Origin: Phycisphaeraceae bacterium
GTDB taxonomy: Bacteria > Planctomycetota > Phycisphaerae > Phycisphaerales > Phycisphaeraceae
Reading direction: 5' to 3'
Length of the DNA: 64,000 nucleotides
Assembly (NCBI GenBank): GCA_028284155.1
Contig: JANQSF010000108.1
Location: 124,001-188,000, forward strand
The translations under genes were made by a program, and so were the position numbers. The first letter of the stretch is position 1, and the number at the start of each line of letters is the position of its first letter. This document shows positions 45,788-55,578 of the stretch, piece after piece. The notes beneath the pieces are model-generated. The model saw only the letters and a program-made list of their open reading frames with translations. It made no database searches and had not been told where the DNA came from.

Positions 45788-47260
45788 CTACTTCTGCGTT
45801 TCGACGCGCGGCTTCATGTTTTTCGGCGCAAGTGCGCGCATCCGTATCAGCATCTCGATGTGCTTCCCGTCCTGCACGAGATTCGTCCACTCGTACGGGT
45901 CGCGTTCGATGTCGTACAACTCTTCGCCGCCGCGCTCGTAATGGATGTACCGCCAACGCTGCGTGCTCACGGCGTACCGGCCCGGCACGTCGAGGTGGGT
46001 GATCGATGCGTGCGGCCAGGGCGCGTTCGGGTCGCGCAGCAGCGGGACGAGGCTGTTGCCGTCGATGCCCGGCTGCTGCGGCAGGCCGGTCAGGTCGCAG
46101 AGTGTTTTGAACAGGTCGATGAGGTTGACGGGGCGATCGCAGCGCACGCCCGCCTTTGTTCCTTGCGGTAATCCGGTGACACCTTTCGGGACGCGGATCA
46201 GCAGCGGCACGCGGGCGCACGCCCGCCAACCGGTGAACTTCTGCCAGTGCTCCTTCTCGCCCAGGTGCCAGCCGTGGTCGGACCAGAGCACGACGATCGT
46301 GTTGTCGCGGTGCGGGCTCTTGTCGAGCGCGTCGAGTACTCGGCCGACCATCGCGTCGGCGAACGCAATCGACGCGAGGTAGCCCCGCACAGCCGGCCGC
46401 CACTGTTTGTGCTCGCGGATGTGCGCGAAGTAACGGTTGCGCCCAAGCCGCTGCCCGATCGGCGGCAGGTCGTCCAGGTCGTCGGCCTTGTAGCCCTTGG
46501 GCAGTTGCACGTCGTCGAGCGGGAACAGGTCGAAGTATTTCTTGGGGACAAACCATGGCTCGTGCGGGCGGTAGATGCCGCAAGCCAGGAAGAACGGCTT
46601 GTCGTGTTTGCGTTGCAACTGTTCGCCGACCCATTTGGAGACGAGGTAGTCGCCGCCGAACTGTTCGTCGGTCGCGTCGAGCGGGCCCCAATCGGTTTCG
46701 ACGTACATCCACGGCAGCCGCGGGATGCTGACGGGTCGTTTCTTCGGGTAGAGCGTGCGCGGGAACGGGTTTTCTTTGGCCTTGTCGGGGAAGTAATCGT
46801 CCCACGACGGCGCGTCGATGAAGTAGTGCAGGATCTTGCCCGAGCCGGCCGACCAGTAGCCGTGCCGCGAGAAATACTTCGGCATGATCTCCGCGTCGGG
46901 CAGGACGGCCCGCATCTTCTGACGATTCGTATAGAGGCCCGTGCGTCGTGGCGCGAGGCCGGTCATGATCGCCGAGCGCGACGGGTTGCACGACGCGGCC
47001 GGGCAATAGGCGTTGGTGAAGAGCACACCCGTGCGCGCGAGCCGATCGATGTTCGGCGTGTGCGCCTGCGGGTGTCCGCCGAGGCAGCCGACCCAGTCGT
47101 TCAGGTCATCGACGGCGATGAAGAGGATGTTGGGGCGAGCGCGATTGGCGTCGCGTTCGGATCGGTCGGCCGCTCGCACCGCGCACGTCGAGAGCAAACT
47201 GCCAAGCAGGACGGCCGCGTAGACCACGTATTGAGATGGTGTTGAAGCTCGTCGGGGCAT
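45788..47260 (-). CDS. Secreted sulfatase (iduronate-2-sulfatase-like)
   Basis: 490 aa, AGGA 8 nt before the ATG. Signal peptide, then RPNILFIAVDDLNDWVGCLGGHPQAHTPNIDRLA with the metal-binding DD, and the formylglycine signature CNPSR (in CPAASCNPSRSAIMTG, residues ~86-101) with Cys as the modified residue. Further down are VLWSDHGWHLGEKEHWQKFTGW (metal Asp/His) and ELYDIERDPYEWTNLV. The form matches the iduronate-2-sulfatase-like S1 group common in planctomycetes that degrade sulfated polysaccharides; the substrate is inferred only by family. No sulfatase-modifying enzyme in the window. Confidence 0.93.
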   Translation of the reverse strand: MPRRASTPSQYVVYAAVLLGSLLSTCAVRAADRSERDANRARPNILFIAVDDLNDWVGCLGGHPQAHTPNIDRLARTGVLFTNAYCPAASCNPSRSAIMTGLAPRRTGLYTNRQKMRAVLPDAEIMPKYFSRHGYWSAGSGKILHYFIDAPSWDDYFPDKAKENPFPRTLYPKKRPVSIPRLPWMYVETDWGPLDATDEQFGGDYLVSKWVGEQLQRKHDKPFFLACGIYRPHEPWFVPKKYFDLFPLDDVQLPKGYKADDLDDLPPIGQRLGRNRYFAHIREHKQWRPAVRGYLASIAFADAMVGRVLDALDKSPHRDNTIVVLWSDHGWHLGEKEHWQKFTGWRACARVPLLIRVPKGVTGLPQGTKAGVRCDRPVNLIDLFKTLCDLTGLPQQPGIDGNSLVPLLRDPNAPWPHASITHLDVPGRYAVSTQRWRYIHYERGGEELYDIERDPYEWTNLVQDGKHIEMLIRMRALAPKNMKPRVETQK

Positions 47261-47312
47261 CGCTCAATTCCTGGGCCAAACGCGGGCCAGTGTACCGACC
47301 CGCGTCAACCGC

Positions 47313-47342
47313 GCGACAACGTCGGGCCGTTTCCGGTATAAC
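47313..47342 (+). promoter_or_regulatory. Candidate sigma-70 promoter of the sigma-54 activator gene
   Basis: GCGACA at 47313-47318, an 18-nt spacer and TATAAC at 47337-47342, 37 nt before the ATG at 47380. The -10 is good and the -35 is weak. Positional evidence only. Confidence 0.35.
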
Positions 47343-47379
47343 ACTCTCTCATTACGTGCCGCCTCCAAGCGACCCGACC

Positions 47380-48921
47380 ATGGCTGAACCGACCCACCCC
47401 GACAAACTACCCGATTCGCTGGACCGTGCGACGCTGGCGGCGCTGGTGCAGGCCAGCCGGGCGATCAACAGCGAATTGGAGATGCCGCAGGTCTTTCGTC
47501 GGGTTGTCGAGCAGGCGGCGGTCGTGCTGCACGCCGAGGGTGCGAGCGTGCTGCTGCTGGACGAGGACCGCGAGGAACTGGTCTTCATGGCCGCGACCGG
47601 GCCGGCCGGCGGGTCGTTGGAGGGCGAGCGCATCCGCGCCGACCAGGGCATCGCCGGGCAGATCGTTCGAACGACTCGGCCGGTGCGGATCGACGACGTG
47701 CGTCAGAACCGCAACTTTTACGCGGGCATCGACGCGAAGACGCAGGGCAAGACGCAGGCGTTGATCGGCGCGCCGATGCTGTTCCGGGGCAAGATCCTGG
47801 GCGTCGTCGAGGTGCTCAACCCGCTGGGCAAGAAGCGGAGCTTCACCGACGACGACATCGAACTGCTCAAGGTGTTCGCCAACCTCGCGGCGATCACGGC
47901 CAGCCGGGCGCAGGCGTTCGACAACGTGTCCAAGACGGCGCGCGGGCTGCGCGGGTCGATGCCGGCCCCGCTGATCGTCGGACAGTCCAAGGGCATCAAG
48001 AAAGTGCTCGAACTTTGCGAACGCGTCGGCCCGACACGCGCGACCGTGCTGGTCACCGGCGAGACGGGCGCGGGCAAGGAGTTGGTCGCGCGGTCGATCC
48101 ACGAACTGAGCGACCGGCGGGACAAGCCGTTCATCGCGCTCAACTGCGCTGCGCTGACCGAGTCGTTGCTCGACAGTGAACTGTTCGGCCACGAGAAGGG
48201 CGCGTTCACCGGCGCGAGCGAGCAGAAACTCGGAAGGTTCGAGTTGGCCGACGGCGGTACGCTGTTCCTCGACGAATTGGGCGAGATGAACCACGCGACG
48301 CAGGTCAAGCTGTTGCGCGTATTGCAGGAGCACGAGTTCGTCCGCGTCGGCGGGACGCGGACGCTCACCTGCGACGTGCGCATCGTCGCCGCGACCAACC
48401 GCGACCTCAAGGCAGAAGCCGAGTCCAACCGCTTCCGCAGCGACCTGTTCTACCGACTCAGCGTCTTCCCGATCGAGCTGCCCCCGCTGCGTCAGCGCAT
48501 CGACGACCTGCCGCTGCTGGTCGACCACTTCGTGAAACAGGTTGTGCCGAGCCTCGGCGTCGACCCGCCGAGCGTCGACGACGCGGCGCTCAACGCGATG
48601 ATGCGTTACGGTTGGCCGGGCAATATCCGCGAACTGCGCAACGTCATCGAACGCAGCACGCTGCTGGCCACAGAAGGCGTGATTACCGTCGACCACCTGC
48701 CGGCCGAGATCGTCGCGTCGCCGGGCGGCTCATCGACCGGTACGGCTGGGGGGGCCGGCGACGGCTCGCCATCGCAATTGGCTGAGCACGAACGGGCGCT
48801 GGTCGAGCGCGCGTTGGTCGAAAACAACTGGAACCAGACCGCTGCGGCCCGTCAACTCGGCGTGAGCCGTGACAACCTGCGTTACCGCGTGAAAAAGTAT
48901 GGGTTGAAGAAGCCGGGGTGA
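47380..48921 (+). CDS. Sigma-54-dependent activator with GAF sensor and Fis HTH
   Basis: 513 aa from the ATG at 47380. GAF domain (about 25-180, QVFRRVVEQAAVVLHAEGASVLLLDED ... ADQGIAGQIVRTTRPVRIDDV). AAA+ domain about 198-430 with Walker A GETGAGKE (227-234), the sigma-54 contact loop GAFTGA (274-279) and Walker B GGTLFLDE (292-299), then a Fis-type helix-turn-helix (about 470-508, VENNWNQTAAARQLGVSRDNLRYRVKKYGLKKPG). It should activate RpoN-dependent promoters in response to a ligand of the GAF domain, without a receiver domain. I saw no convincing -24/-12 promoter near its neighbours, so its target is unknown. It is divergent from the sulfatase gene. Confidence 0.95.
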   Translation: MAEPTHPDKLPDSLDRATLAALVQASRAINSELEMPQVFRRVVEQAAVVLHAEGASVLLLDEDREELVFMAATGPAGGSLEGERIRADQGIAGQIVRTTRPVRIDDVRQNRNFYAGIDAKTQGKTQALIGAPMLFRGKILGVVEVLNPLGKKRSFTDDDIELLKVFANLAAITASRAQAFDNVSKTARGLRGSMPAPLIVGQSKGIKKVLELCERVGPTRATVLVTGETGAGKELVARSIHELSDRRDKPFIALNCAALTESLLDSELFGHEKGAFTGASEQKLGRFELADGGTLFLDELGEMNHATQVKLLRVLQEHEFVRVGGTRTLTCDVRIVAATNRDLKAEAESNRFRSDLFYRLSVFPIELPPLRQRIDDLPLLVDHFVKQVVPSLGVDPPSVDDAALNAMMRYGWPGNIRELRNVIERSTLLATEGVITVDHLPAEIVASPGGSSTGTAGGAGDGSPSQLAEHERALVERALVENNWNQTAAARQLGVSRDNLRYRVKKYGLKKPG

Positions 48922-48955
48922 CCGCTTCGCGTACCCCGGCGACTACACATGAAAA

Positions 48956-48979
48956 GACCCTGGCCGTTCGGCCAGGGTC
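48956..48979 (-). terminator. Rho-independent-like hairpin
   Basis: GACCCTGGCC (48956-48965), loop GTTC, GGCCAGGGTC (48970-48979): a perfect 10-bp stem. On the minus strand it is followed by TTTTC, so it fits the end of the LEPR-XLL gene (stop at 49024); on the plus strand it lies 35 nt after the sigma-54 activator gene and may act on it too. Confidence 0.7.
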
Positions 48980-49023
48980 GAGTGTTCGTGTCAGACGTTT
49001 CTACGTCGCATGTTGTTCGGAAT

Positions 49024-51732
49024 TCAGCTTTCCGGTTCCTCGTCGAGTTCCACGTAATCCGTTTCGATATCGGTGAGGATTTCGTCGGGGTCGTCGAGGT
49101 CGAGTTTGTCGTCGTCTGCGTTCGCCAGGAACCAGTCCAGGCCGGCTTTGCCGCGCAGCTTGTCCTTCACGCCGTCGTCGAAGACGGTCGTGTCGTTGAG
49201 GGCGAAGCCGCCGACGCCGGCCTGCAGATTCGCGACGCGGTCGAGGTAGCTGTTGCCGCCAGTCCACTCGTCCATGATGGCGCACAACGCGGCGCGGTTG
49301 TCCTGGTCGAGGTAGACGCCGCCGATCAGGATGTCGTCGTCGTCATTGCCGACAATCTTGTCCTTGCCCAGCCCGCCGATCAGCAGGTCGCGTCCGCCCT
49401 TGCCGGCGATCAGGTCGTCGCCGTCGCCGCCGACGATCACGTCGTGGCCGCCGCCGCCGCGCAACAGGTCGTTGCCGCCGTGGCCGTAGATCTCGGCCGG
49501 GATGTCGATGTTGTGGAACACCTTCAGCAGGTCGTTGTTCTCGCTGCCGTGGATGACGATGCGGTCGATGCCGGGGCCGAACTCCTCGATGTAGGCGTCC
49601 GGCGAGGTCGAGAACGCCCAGACGCGCAGCACGCCCGGCTGACCGAATACCTTCGAGACGAACACGATCTGGCTGGCCGAATCGATCGGGCCGATCAGAA
49701 GCATCGTCTCGCCCGGCTTGACCGGGTCGTCCACCAACACGGCCACGTCGGCGGCGAACGACGTGCTGACCGAGTCGCTGTCGCCGTCGTCGTCGGTCAC
49801 GGTGTACGTGACGGTGTAGGTGTCGGCGACGGTGGGTGTGAAGTCGAAGCTCGCGCCGGACCCGCTGGCGACGACGACATTGCCGCTGTCCAGCACTTCC
49901 CACGCTTCCGTGTGCGTGTCGGCCGGGGCCGGGTCGGAGAACGAGCCGGTGAAGGTTGCGGCGACGTTGAGCGCGCCCGCGGCCGGGCCGTCGATCGGGT
50001 CGGCCGTTGGCGCGACGTTATCGATGGTGATGACGGCCGAGGTTTCGTCCGTCTCGCCGCCGTCGTCGACCACGCGCAGCCGAATGGTGTGCGCCGTCGG
50101 GCCGTCGAGGTTGCCGGCGTCGAATGTCGGGGAGATGCCGGTCTCGTCGCCATTGTCCGCGCCGACGCCAACCTCACCGAACACGCCGTCGTCGTCCAGG
50201 TCCCACAGGAAGGTCAAGGTGGCGGTCGCCTGCTCGGCGTCGGAACTGCCCGCCCCGCTCAGCGCGGCGCTGCCACCCTCGTCGACGTTCGCCGGGGCGG
50301 TAATGACGGCGGTCGGCGGCGTGTTGGTCAGGACGATCTCGACCGGCGTCGTCGCATCGCCGGAGAACTCCGACGTGTCGCCCGAATCCGAGGTCGCCGT
50401 CGAAGTGATGATGTCGCTCTCGTTGAATGACCCGTTGAAGGTCGCCGTGAAGGGGACGCCGGCCGTAACGGTGGCCGTGCCGATGTAGACCTGCCCCTCG
50501 CCGAAGCCGGTCGGGTCGTCGTCGGCATTGGTGAAGAAATCGACCTCGTACGACCCGGCGATCGAATCGAGCGAGCCCTCGATGGTCAGCGTCGTCCCGT
50601 CGTATTCAGCCGACGTGATGACGGGGTAGTTCTGATAGCCATTGGGGCCACCATCGGTATCGCCCACGTCGTTGGCGTTAACGCCCGACCCACCGAACGA
50701 CACTTCCAGGTCGATCCCAAGGTCGCCGTTGTCGAAGATGTTGTTGCCGCGGATGGCGACGTCGTTCGCAATGAGGCGGACCAAAACGCCGTCCGACCCG
50801 TTGTTCGCGATCGTGTTGCCCTGACCGGGGTCCGTCCCGCCGATCAGCCCGTCGAGGTCGACAGGACTACTGCGGCCGACGACGTCGATGCCAACCCCGG
50901 TGTTACCCAGGTCGACCGTGCCGGTGGCGTCGGTGCCGATCGCGTTGCCCTGGATGGTGAACTGTTCGCCGGCGTCGACCTGGATGCCGGCGTTGTTGTC
51001 GCCGATGACGTTGCCATCGCCCACGCCGTCGCCGCCTACGACGGTGTTCAGCGCGCTGCTGCTGATGAAGATGCCAAACGAGTTGTTACCCAACGGCGTC
51101 ACACCGTCGGCCGCAACGCCGATCAGGTTGCCTGTGATCTCGGCGTTGTCGCCGATCACCTCGATGCCGTCGCTGCCGTTGTCGGAGATCACGTTGTCAC
51201 TGACGTTCACGCCGTTGCTGCCGTTGGCAATGCCGACACCGTCGCCGTTGTTGCCGACGATGACGTTGCCGCTGATCGTCAGGTTGTCGCCGCCGTTAGC
51301 GAACACGCCGCGCAAACTGAAACCTGAAATCTCCAGGCCTTGAATGACCGAGCCCGTGCCGCCCGACGCGATCTGGAACCCGTTGCCCGTCACGCCCGAG
51401 CCGTCCAGCACGGGCATGCCGGTCGGCTGCGACGTGCCATCAATGGTCAGTTGCTTGCTGATGTCGGGCAGCGCGCTGCTGAGCGTGATCGTCTCTGAGC
51501 CGGCCGGCAGGTCAAAAGTGATCGTCCCGCCAGCCGATGTGATCGCGATCGCGTTGCGTAACGTGCCCGGGCCTGAGTCACCCGGGTCGGTCACGACCGA
51601 GAGCAGCACCCGCGGCTCAAGCGCCTCGGCCAACGGCCGATCCGCCAACGCCCGGCGTCGGTCTCGGCGTTTTCGTCGTCGCTGGTCGCCGTCGGCGCGG
51701 CCACCCGCACGGTCAGTCCTTCGTCGCCACAT
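49024..51732 (-). CDS. LEPR-XLL surface protein with parallel beta-helix, Ig/PKD and RTX repeats
   Basis: 902 aa; AAAGGAG is 6 nt before the ATG. A basic N-terminus leads to the planctomycete LEPR-XLL motif ALEPRVLLS (residues 37-45). Residues ~50-350 are parallel beta-helix repeats rich in NGxDG and NNSxG turns (right-handed helix). Then PKD/cadherin-like domains (VEIVLTNTPPTAVITAPANVDEGGSAALSGAGS, VAPTADPIDGP). Residues ~750-805 are RTX nonapeptides (GGNDLLRGGGG, GGDGDDLIAGKGG, NDDDDILIGG), which bind Ca2+ and often go with type I secretion. The ending is acidic. Probably a cell-surface adhesin or matrix protein. Confidence 0.9.
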   Translation of the reverse strand: MWRRRTDRAGGRADGDQRRRKRRDRRRALADRPLAEALEPRVLLSVVTDPGDSGPGTLRNAIAITSAGGTITFDLPAGSETITLSSALPDISKQLTIDGTSQPTGMPVLDGSGVTGNGFQIASGGTGSVIQGLEISGFSLRGVFANGGDNLTISGNVIVGNNGDGVGIANGSNGVNVSDNVISDNGSDGIEVIGDNAEITGNLIGVAADGVTPLGNNSFGIFISSSALNTVVGGDGVGDGNVIGDNNAGIQVDAGEQFTIQGNAIGTDATGTVDLGNTGVGIDVVGRSSPVDLDGLIGGTDPGQGNTIANNGSDGVLVRLIANDVAIRGNNIFDNGDLGIDLEVSFGGSGVNANDVGDTDGGPNGYQNYPVITSAEYDGTTLTIEGSLDSIAGSYEVDFFTNADDDPTGFGEGQVYIGTATVTAGVPFTATFNGSFNESDIITSTATSDSGDTSEFSGDATTPVEIVLTNTPPTAVITAPANVDEGGSAALSGAGSSDAEQATATLTFLWDLDDDGVFGEVGVGADNGDETGISPTFDAGNLDGPTAHTIRLRVVDDGGETDETSAVITIDNVAPTADPIDGPAAGALNVAATFTGSFSDPAPADTHTEAWEVLDSGNVVVASGSGASFDFTPTVADTYTVTYTVTDDDGDSDSVSTSFAADVAVLVDDPVKPGETMLLIGPIDSASQIVFVSKVFGQPGVLRVWAFSTSPDAYIEEFGPGIDRIVIHGSENNDLLKVFHNIDIPAEIYGHGGNDLLRGGGGHDVIVGGDGDDLIAGKGGRDLLIGGLGKDKIVGNDDDDILIGGVYLDQDNRAALCAIMDEWTGGNSYLDRVANLQAGVGGFALNDTTVFDDGVKDKLRGKAGLDWFLANADDDKLDLDDPDEILTDIETDYVELDEEPES

Positions 51733-51923
51733 CGTCTGCTCCTTTCAGTTCGAGTGAGGGTGAAACACTGGCTACACAATGCACCCGCCCCGCACGTTTC
51801 AAAAGGACGCGACGTGTTGATTTGGTCCAGCCCCGATTCTGGCCGCGTCTGTCTGATTTCATCAATTCAAGACCCGCCGGTACACTGGTCGCCAATACCA
51901 AGCAACTCTGGGAGTCTTATGGC

Positions 51924-54900
51924 ATGACGGCGACCCGAAATCTCCTTGTCATCATCGCTGCCGCGGCTACGTTCGTTTGGTGTCAATCGGCTGATGCGAA
52001 TGATCGAGACCTCATTTCATGGCAACGGCAACAGCTTACCACAACCTACTACAGCGAAGGGGCGGCGTTCGGCGATTTGAACAACGACGGCCACGTCGAT
52101 GTCGTCTCCGGGCCTTACTGGTATGCGGGTCCAGCGTTCAAAAACAAGCATGCGCTCTACCCGCCTAAGGCATTTGCCCCAAATCAATACCCGGACAATT
52201 TTTTTTCGTTCGTGTACGACCTGAACGGCGACGGCTGGAACGATGTGCTCGTGCTGCCGTTTCCGGGCAAAGCCGCGTGGTGGATGGAAAACCCAGGGAA
52301 GCGAGGGGACGAGGGACGAGCGACGAGCGACAAGGGGGATGGGTATTGGAAGCGTCATGTCGTTGTGAACGAGGTCGGCAACGAGTCGCCGACGTGGGTC
52401 GATATCACCGGCGACGGCAAACCCGAAGTCGTTTGCAGCCAGGGCGGGTACTACGGCTTTGCGTCGCCGGACTGGTCTGACCCGACGAAGCCGTGGAGAT
52501 TCCGGCGGATCAGCGACAAGTCGGCCGGCGGCAAGTTCACGCACGGCATGGGCGTGGGCGACATCAACGGCGACGGCCGGGCCGACCTGATCGAGAAGCG
52601 CGGCTGGTGGGAGCAGCCGGCTTCGCTCGACGGCGATCCGCAGTGGAAGTTCCACAAGTTCGCCTTCACACCGGCCGGCGGGTCGCAGATGTTCGCCTAC
52701 GACTTCGACGGCGACGGCGACAACGATATCGTGACGAGCATGGCCGCGCACGCGTGGGGCTTGAGTTGGTATGAGACCATCAAGAACGACAAGGGCGCGA
52801 TCCTTTTCAAGCAACACGTCATCATGGGCTACAAGGGCGAGCCGGACGCGTACGGCGTCGCGTACAGCCAGTTGCACGCGCTCGACCTGGCCGACATCGA
52901 CGGCGATGGCGTCAAAGACATCGTCACGGGCAAGACCTACCGCGCGCACCACGGCCGCGACCCCGGCGGGTTCGACCCGGCCGTCGTGTACTGGTACAAG
53001 ACCGTGCGGTCGGGCGAGGCGGGCAAGGTCGACTTCGTGCCGCACCGCGTCGACCGCCATTCGGGTGTCGGCAGGCAGGTCATGGCAGGCGACATCAACG
53101 GCGACAAGATCCCTGACATCGTCGTCGGCAACGCGATGGGCACGTTCGTGCACATCCAGTCGCGTAAGAAAGTGAGCGAGGCCAAATACAATCGATCACA
53201 GCCTTACAAAGTCGCCGCGCCGCGGCCGTTGAAACAGGGCCTTGCCCCGAAAGAAGCGGCTCAGTACATGACGGTGCCGAACGGCTTTCAGGTCGACCTG
53301 ATCGCGGCCGAGCCGGACGTGACGCAACCCGTGGCGATGACGATCGACCACAAGGGACGGCTCTGGATCGCCGAGGCGCACACGTACCCACAACGCGCCC
53401 CCGGCAATAAGACCGTCGGCGACGGCAAGGACCGGATCATCATCCTCGAAGACACCGACGGCGACGGCTCGTTCGAAACGCGCAAGGTGTTTACCGAGAA
53501 GCTGAACCTCGTCAGCGGGCTCGAGGTCGGCTTCGGCGGCGTGTGGGTCGGCGCGGCGCCGTACCTCATGTTCATCCCCGACAAAAATGGCGACGACAAA
53601 CCGGACGGTGACCCTGTCGTGTTGTTAGACGGCTGGGGCTACCAGGACACGCACGAGACGCTCAACAGTTTCACGTGGGGCCCGGACGGCTGGCTGTACG
53701 GCTGCCACGGCGTGTTCACGCACAGCCGCGTAGGCAAACCCGGCACGCCGAACGACAAGCGCACGCCGCTGAACGCCGGCGTTTGGCGGTACCACCCGAC
53801 CCGTCACCAGTTCGAGGTCTTCGCGTGGGGCACGAGCAACCCGTGGGGCGTTGACTTCGACGAGAACGGCCAATGCTTTATCACGGCCTGCGTCATCCCG
53901 CACCTGTACCACATGGTGCAGGGCGGCCGCTACCAACGACAAGGCGGCAAGCACTTCAACCCACACGTGTACGACGACATTAAAACGATCGGCGACCACC
54001 TGCATTACACGGGCAACATCCGCGACCACGCGCACTGGGGCCACGAGAACAACCCGGCCACGCGCATCCTGCTGGCCGGCGGCGGCCACGCGCACGCCGG
54101 CGCGATGATCTACCTGGGCGGCCAATTCCCCGACGAATACCGCGGGCGAATCTTCATGAACAACATCCACGGTGCACGCGTCAACAGCGACATCCTCGTG
54201 CGCAAAGGCTCCGGCTTCGTCGGCAAGCACGGCCCGGACTTGGTCATCACCAACGACCACCACTCGCAGATCATCGCGTTGAGGTACGGACCCGACGGCA
54301 GCGTCTACTTCATCGACTGGTACGACCGCAACCAGTGCCACCGCGGCAACCCGCAGGTACACGACCGGTCGAACGGCCGGGTGTTCCGGTTGAGCTACGT
54401 CGGCGACCGGTCGTACAAGCCTGTGAAAGAAGATCTATCGCGCAGGAGCGACTTGGAACTGGTCAAACTGCAGACGCACACCAACGCGTGGTACGCACGC
54501 ACGGCACGTCGTCTACTTCAGGAGCGGACTCACGAGCGTATCGGTAACCGAGCGATCAGCACGATCGAAAAAGAGGCTATCCCCGCGCTGAACGACATGG
54601 CCACAAAACACGAGGAGGCGACACGTCGCCTGCGTGCGCTCTGGGCGTTGCACTCGCTTTACGGCAAACTCGACGCGCGCATCGCGCTGTCCGCACTGGA
54701 AGACAAGTCGGAATACATCCGCGCGTGGGCAATCCAGTCGATCTTCGAGGGCGGACAGGTGTCGTCGTCGCAGTGGGCACTGTTGGCTGACATGGCGCAG
54801 CGCGACCCGTCGCCGGTCGTTCGACTCTATCTTGCCTCAGCCATGCAGCGGTACGGTAAGGTCACACCGGAAACGACGACGATCCTCAGCCGACTCATCG

Positions 54901-55544
54901 CCCACGCCGAGGACGCCAACGACCACAACCTGCCGCTGATGTACTGGTACGCGATCGAGCCGATCGTCGCGAACGACAAGGCCGCGGCGATCAAGCTCGC
55001 GGCGGGGTCGAAGGTGCCGTTGGTGCGACAGTACATCGCGCGGCGGTTGGCGGGCGGCGCGCCGATTGCCAAACCGTCGACCGGAACGGGGACGCCCGCC
55101 GGCTACAAAGTCAAAGGCGCGCTGGAAGGCGAGGCGTTGAAGATCGCGTCCGTCACCGGCGGCGAGGCGCGATCGCAAAAAATGGCCCCATTCAAGGCCG
55201 ACAAGTGGTCCGGCGTCGACCACCTCTGGTGGACGGGCGGCAAGGTCGGCGACACGCTCACACTCGACCTGCCGGTGAGCGAGGCTGGAAAGTACAGACT
55301 CATAGCCGTGCTGACCAAGGCGCGCGATTACGGCGTCTTCCAACTGTCGCTTGACGGCAAGGCGCTCGGCAGACCCATCGACCTGTACAACTTCCCGGAC
55401 GTCGTAACCACCGGCGAACTTGACCTCGGCACGCACACACTGACCAAGGGCACGCACAAGCTGGCCGTCAAGATCACCGGCGCGAACGCGAAGGCGATCA
55501 AGGCGTACATGTTCGGGCTGGATTATGTGAAGCTCGCCCCGTGA
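51924..55544 (+). CDS. FG-GAP / PVC dehydrogenase / HEAT / CBM-like fusion protein
   Basis: 1206 aa from the ATG at 51924, start of a signal peptide (MTATRNLLVIIAAAATFVWC). Residues ~30-410 are FG-GAP/VCBS-type propeller repeats (GDLNNDGHVDVVSGPYWY, YDLNGDGWNDVLVLPF, GDINGDGRADLIEKRGWW, YDFDGDGDNDIVT). Residues ~450-830 are a PVC-type dehydrogenase propeller (DTDGDGSFETRKVFTEKLNLVSGLEV, WGPDGWLYGCHGVFTHSRV, VTNDHHSQIIALRYGPDGSVYFIDWYD), 840-1040 HEAT-like helices, and 1060-1206 a carbohydrate-binding-type beta sandwich (WWTGGKVGDTLTLDLPVSEAGKY). No CxxCH is present. This combination suggests a secreted carbohydrate-binding oxidase. It is convergent with the next gene. Confidence 0.88.
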   Translation: MTATRNLLVIIAAAATFVWCQSADANDRDLISWQRQQLTTTYYSEGAAFGDLNNDGHVDVVSGPYWYAGPAFKNKHALYPPKAFAPNQYPDNFFSFVYDLNGDGWNDVLVLPFPGKAAWWMENPGKRGDEGRATSDKGDGYWKRHVVVNEVGNESPTWVDITGDGKPEVVCSQGGYYGFASPDWSDPTKPWRFRRISDKSAGGKFTHGMGVGDINGDGRADLIEKRGWWEQPASLDGDPQWKFHKFAFTPAGGSQMFAYDFDGDGDNDIVTSMAAHAWGLSWYETIKNDKGAILFKQHVIMGYKGEPDAYGVAYSQLHALDLADIDGDGVKDIVTGKTYRAHHGRDPGGFDPAVVYWYKTVRSGEAGKVDFVPHRVDRHSGVGRQVMAGDINGDKIPDIVVGNAMGTFVHIQSRKKVSEAKYNRSQPYKVAAPRPLKQGLAPKEAAQYMTVPNGFQVDLIAAEPDVTQPVAMTIDHKGRLWIAEAHTYPQRAPGNKTVGDGKDRIIILEDTDGDGSFETRKVFTEKLNLVSGLEVGFGGVWVGAAPYLMFIPDKNGDDKPDGDPVVLLDGWGYQDTHETLNSFTWGPDGWLYGCHGVFTHSRVGKPGTPNDKRTPLNAGVWRYHPTRHQFEVFAWGTSNPWGVDFDENGQCFITACVIPHLYHMVQGGRYQRQGGKHFNPHVYDDIKTIGDHLHYTGNIRDHAHWGHENNPATRILLAGGGHAHAGAMIYLGGQFPDEYRGRIFMNNIHGARVNSDILVRKGSGFVGKHGPDLVITNDHHSQIIALRYGPDGSVYFIDWYDRNQCHRGNPQVHDRSNGRVFRLSYVGDRSYKPVKEDLSRRSDLELVKLQTHTNAWYARTARRLLQERTHERIGNRAISTIEKEAIPALNDMATKHEEATRRLRALWALHSLYGKLDARIALSALEDKSEYIRAWAIQSIFEGGQVSSSQWALLADMAQRDPSPVVRLYLASAMQRYGKVTPETTTILSRLIAHAEDANDHNLPLMYWYAIEPIVANDKAAAIKLAAGSKVPLVRQYIARRLAGGAPIAKPSTGTGTPAGYKVKGALEGEALKIASVTGGEARSQKMAPFKADKWSGVDHLWWTGGKVGDTLTLDLPVSEAGKYRLIAVLTKARDYGVFQLSLDGKALGRPIDLYNFPDVVTTGELDLGTHTLTKGTHKLAVKITGANAKAIKAYMFGLDYVKLAP

Positions 55545-55578
55545 AGTGACCCACGTACAAGCGTCGCCCGTCACTTCA
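55542..55578. terminator. Short hairpin between convergent genes
   Basis: TGAAGTGAC (55542-55550) and GTCACTTCA (55570-55578) form a 9-bp stem with a 19-nt loop that includes both stop codons, symmetric about the convergent ends. No T-run, so its role in termination is unsure. Confidence 0.3.

Noticed and set aside
44147..47245. Several 289-456 aa frames antisense to or out of frame with the DUF1501 and sulfatase genes
   Set aside because: Overlapped by the well-supported DUF1501 and sulfatase proteins, no start signals, and biased Arg/Val/Ala composition.
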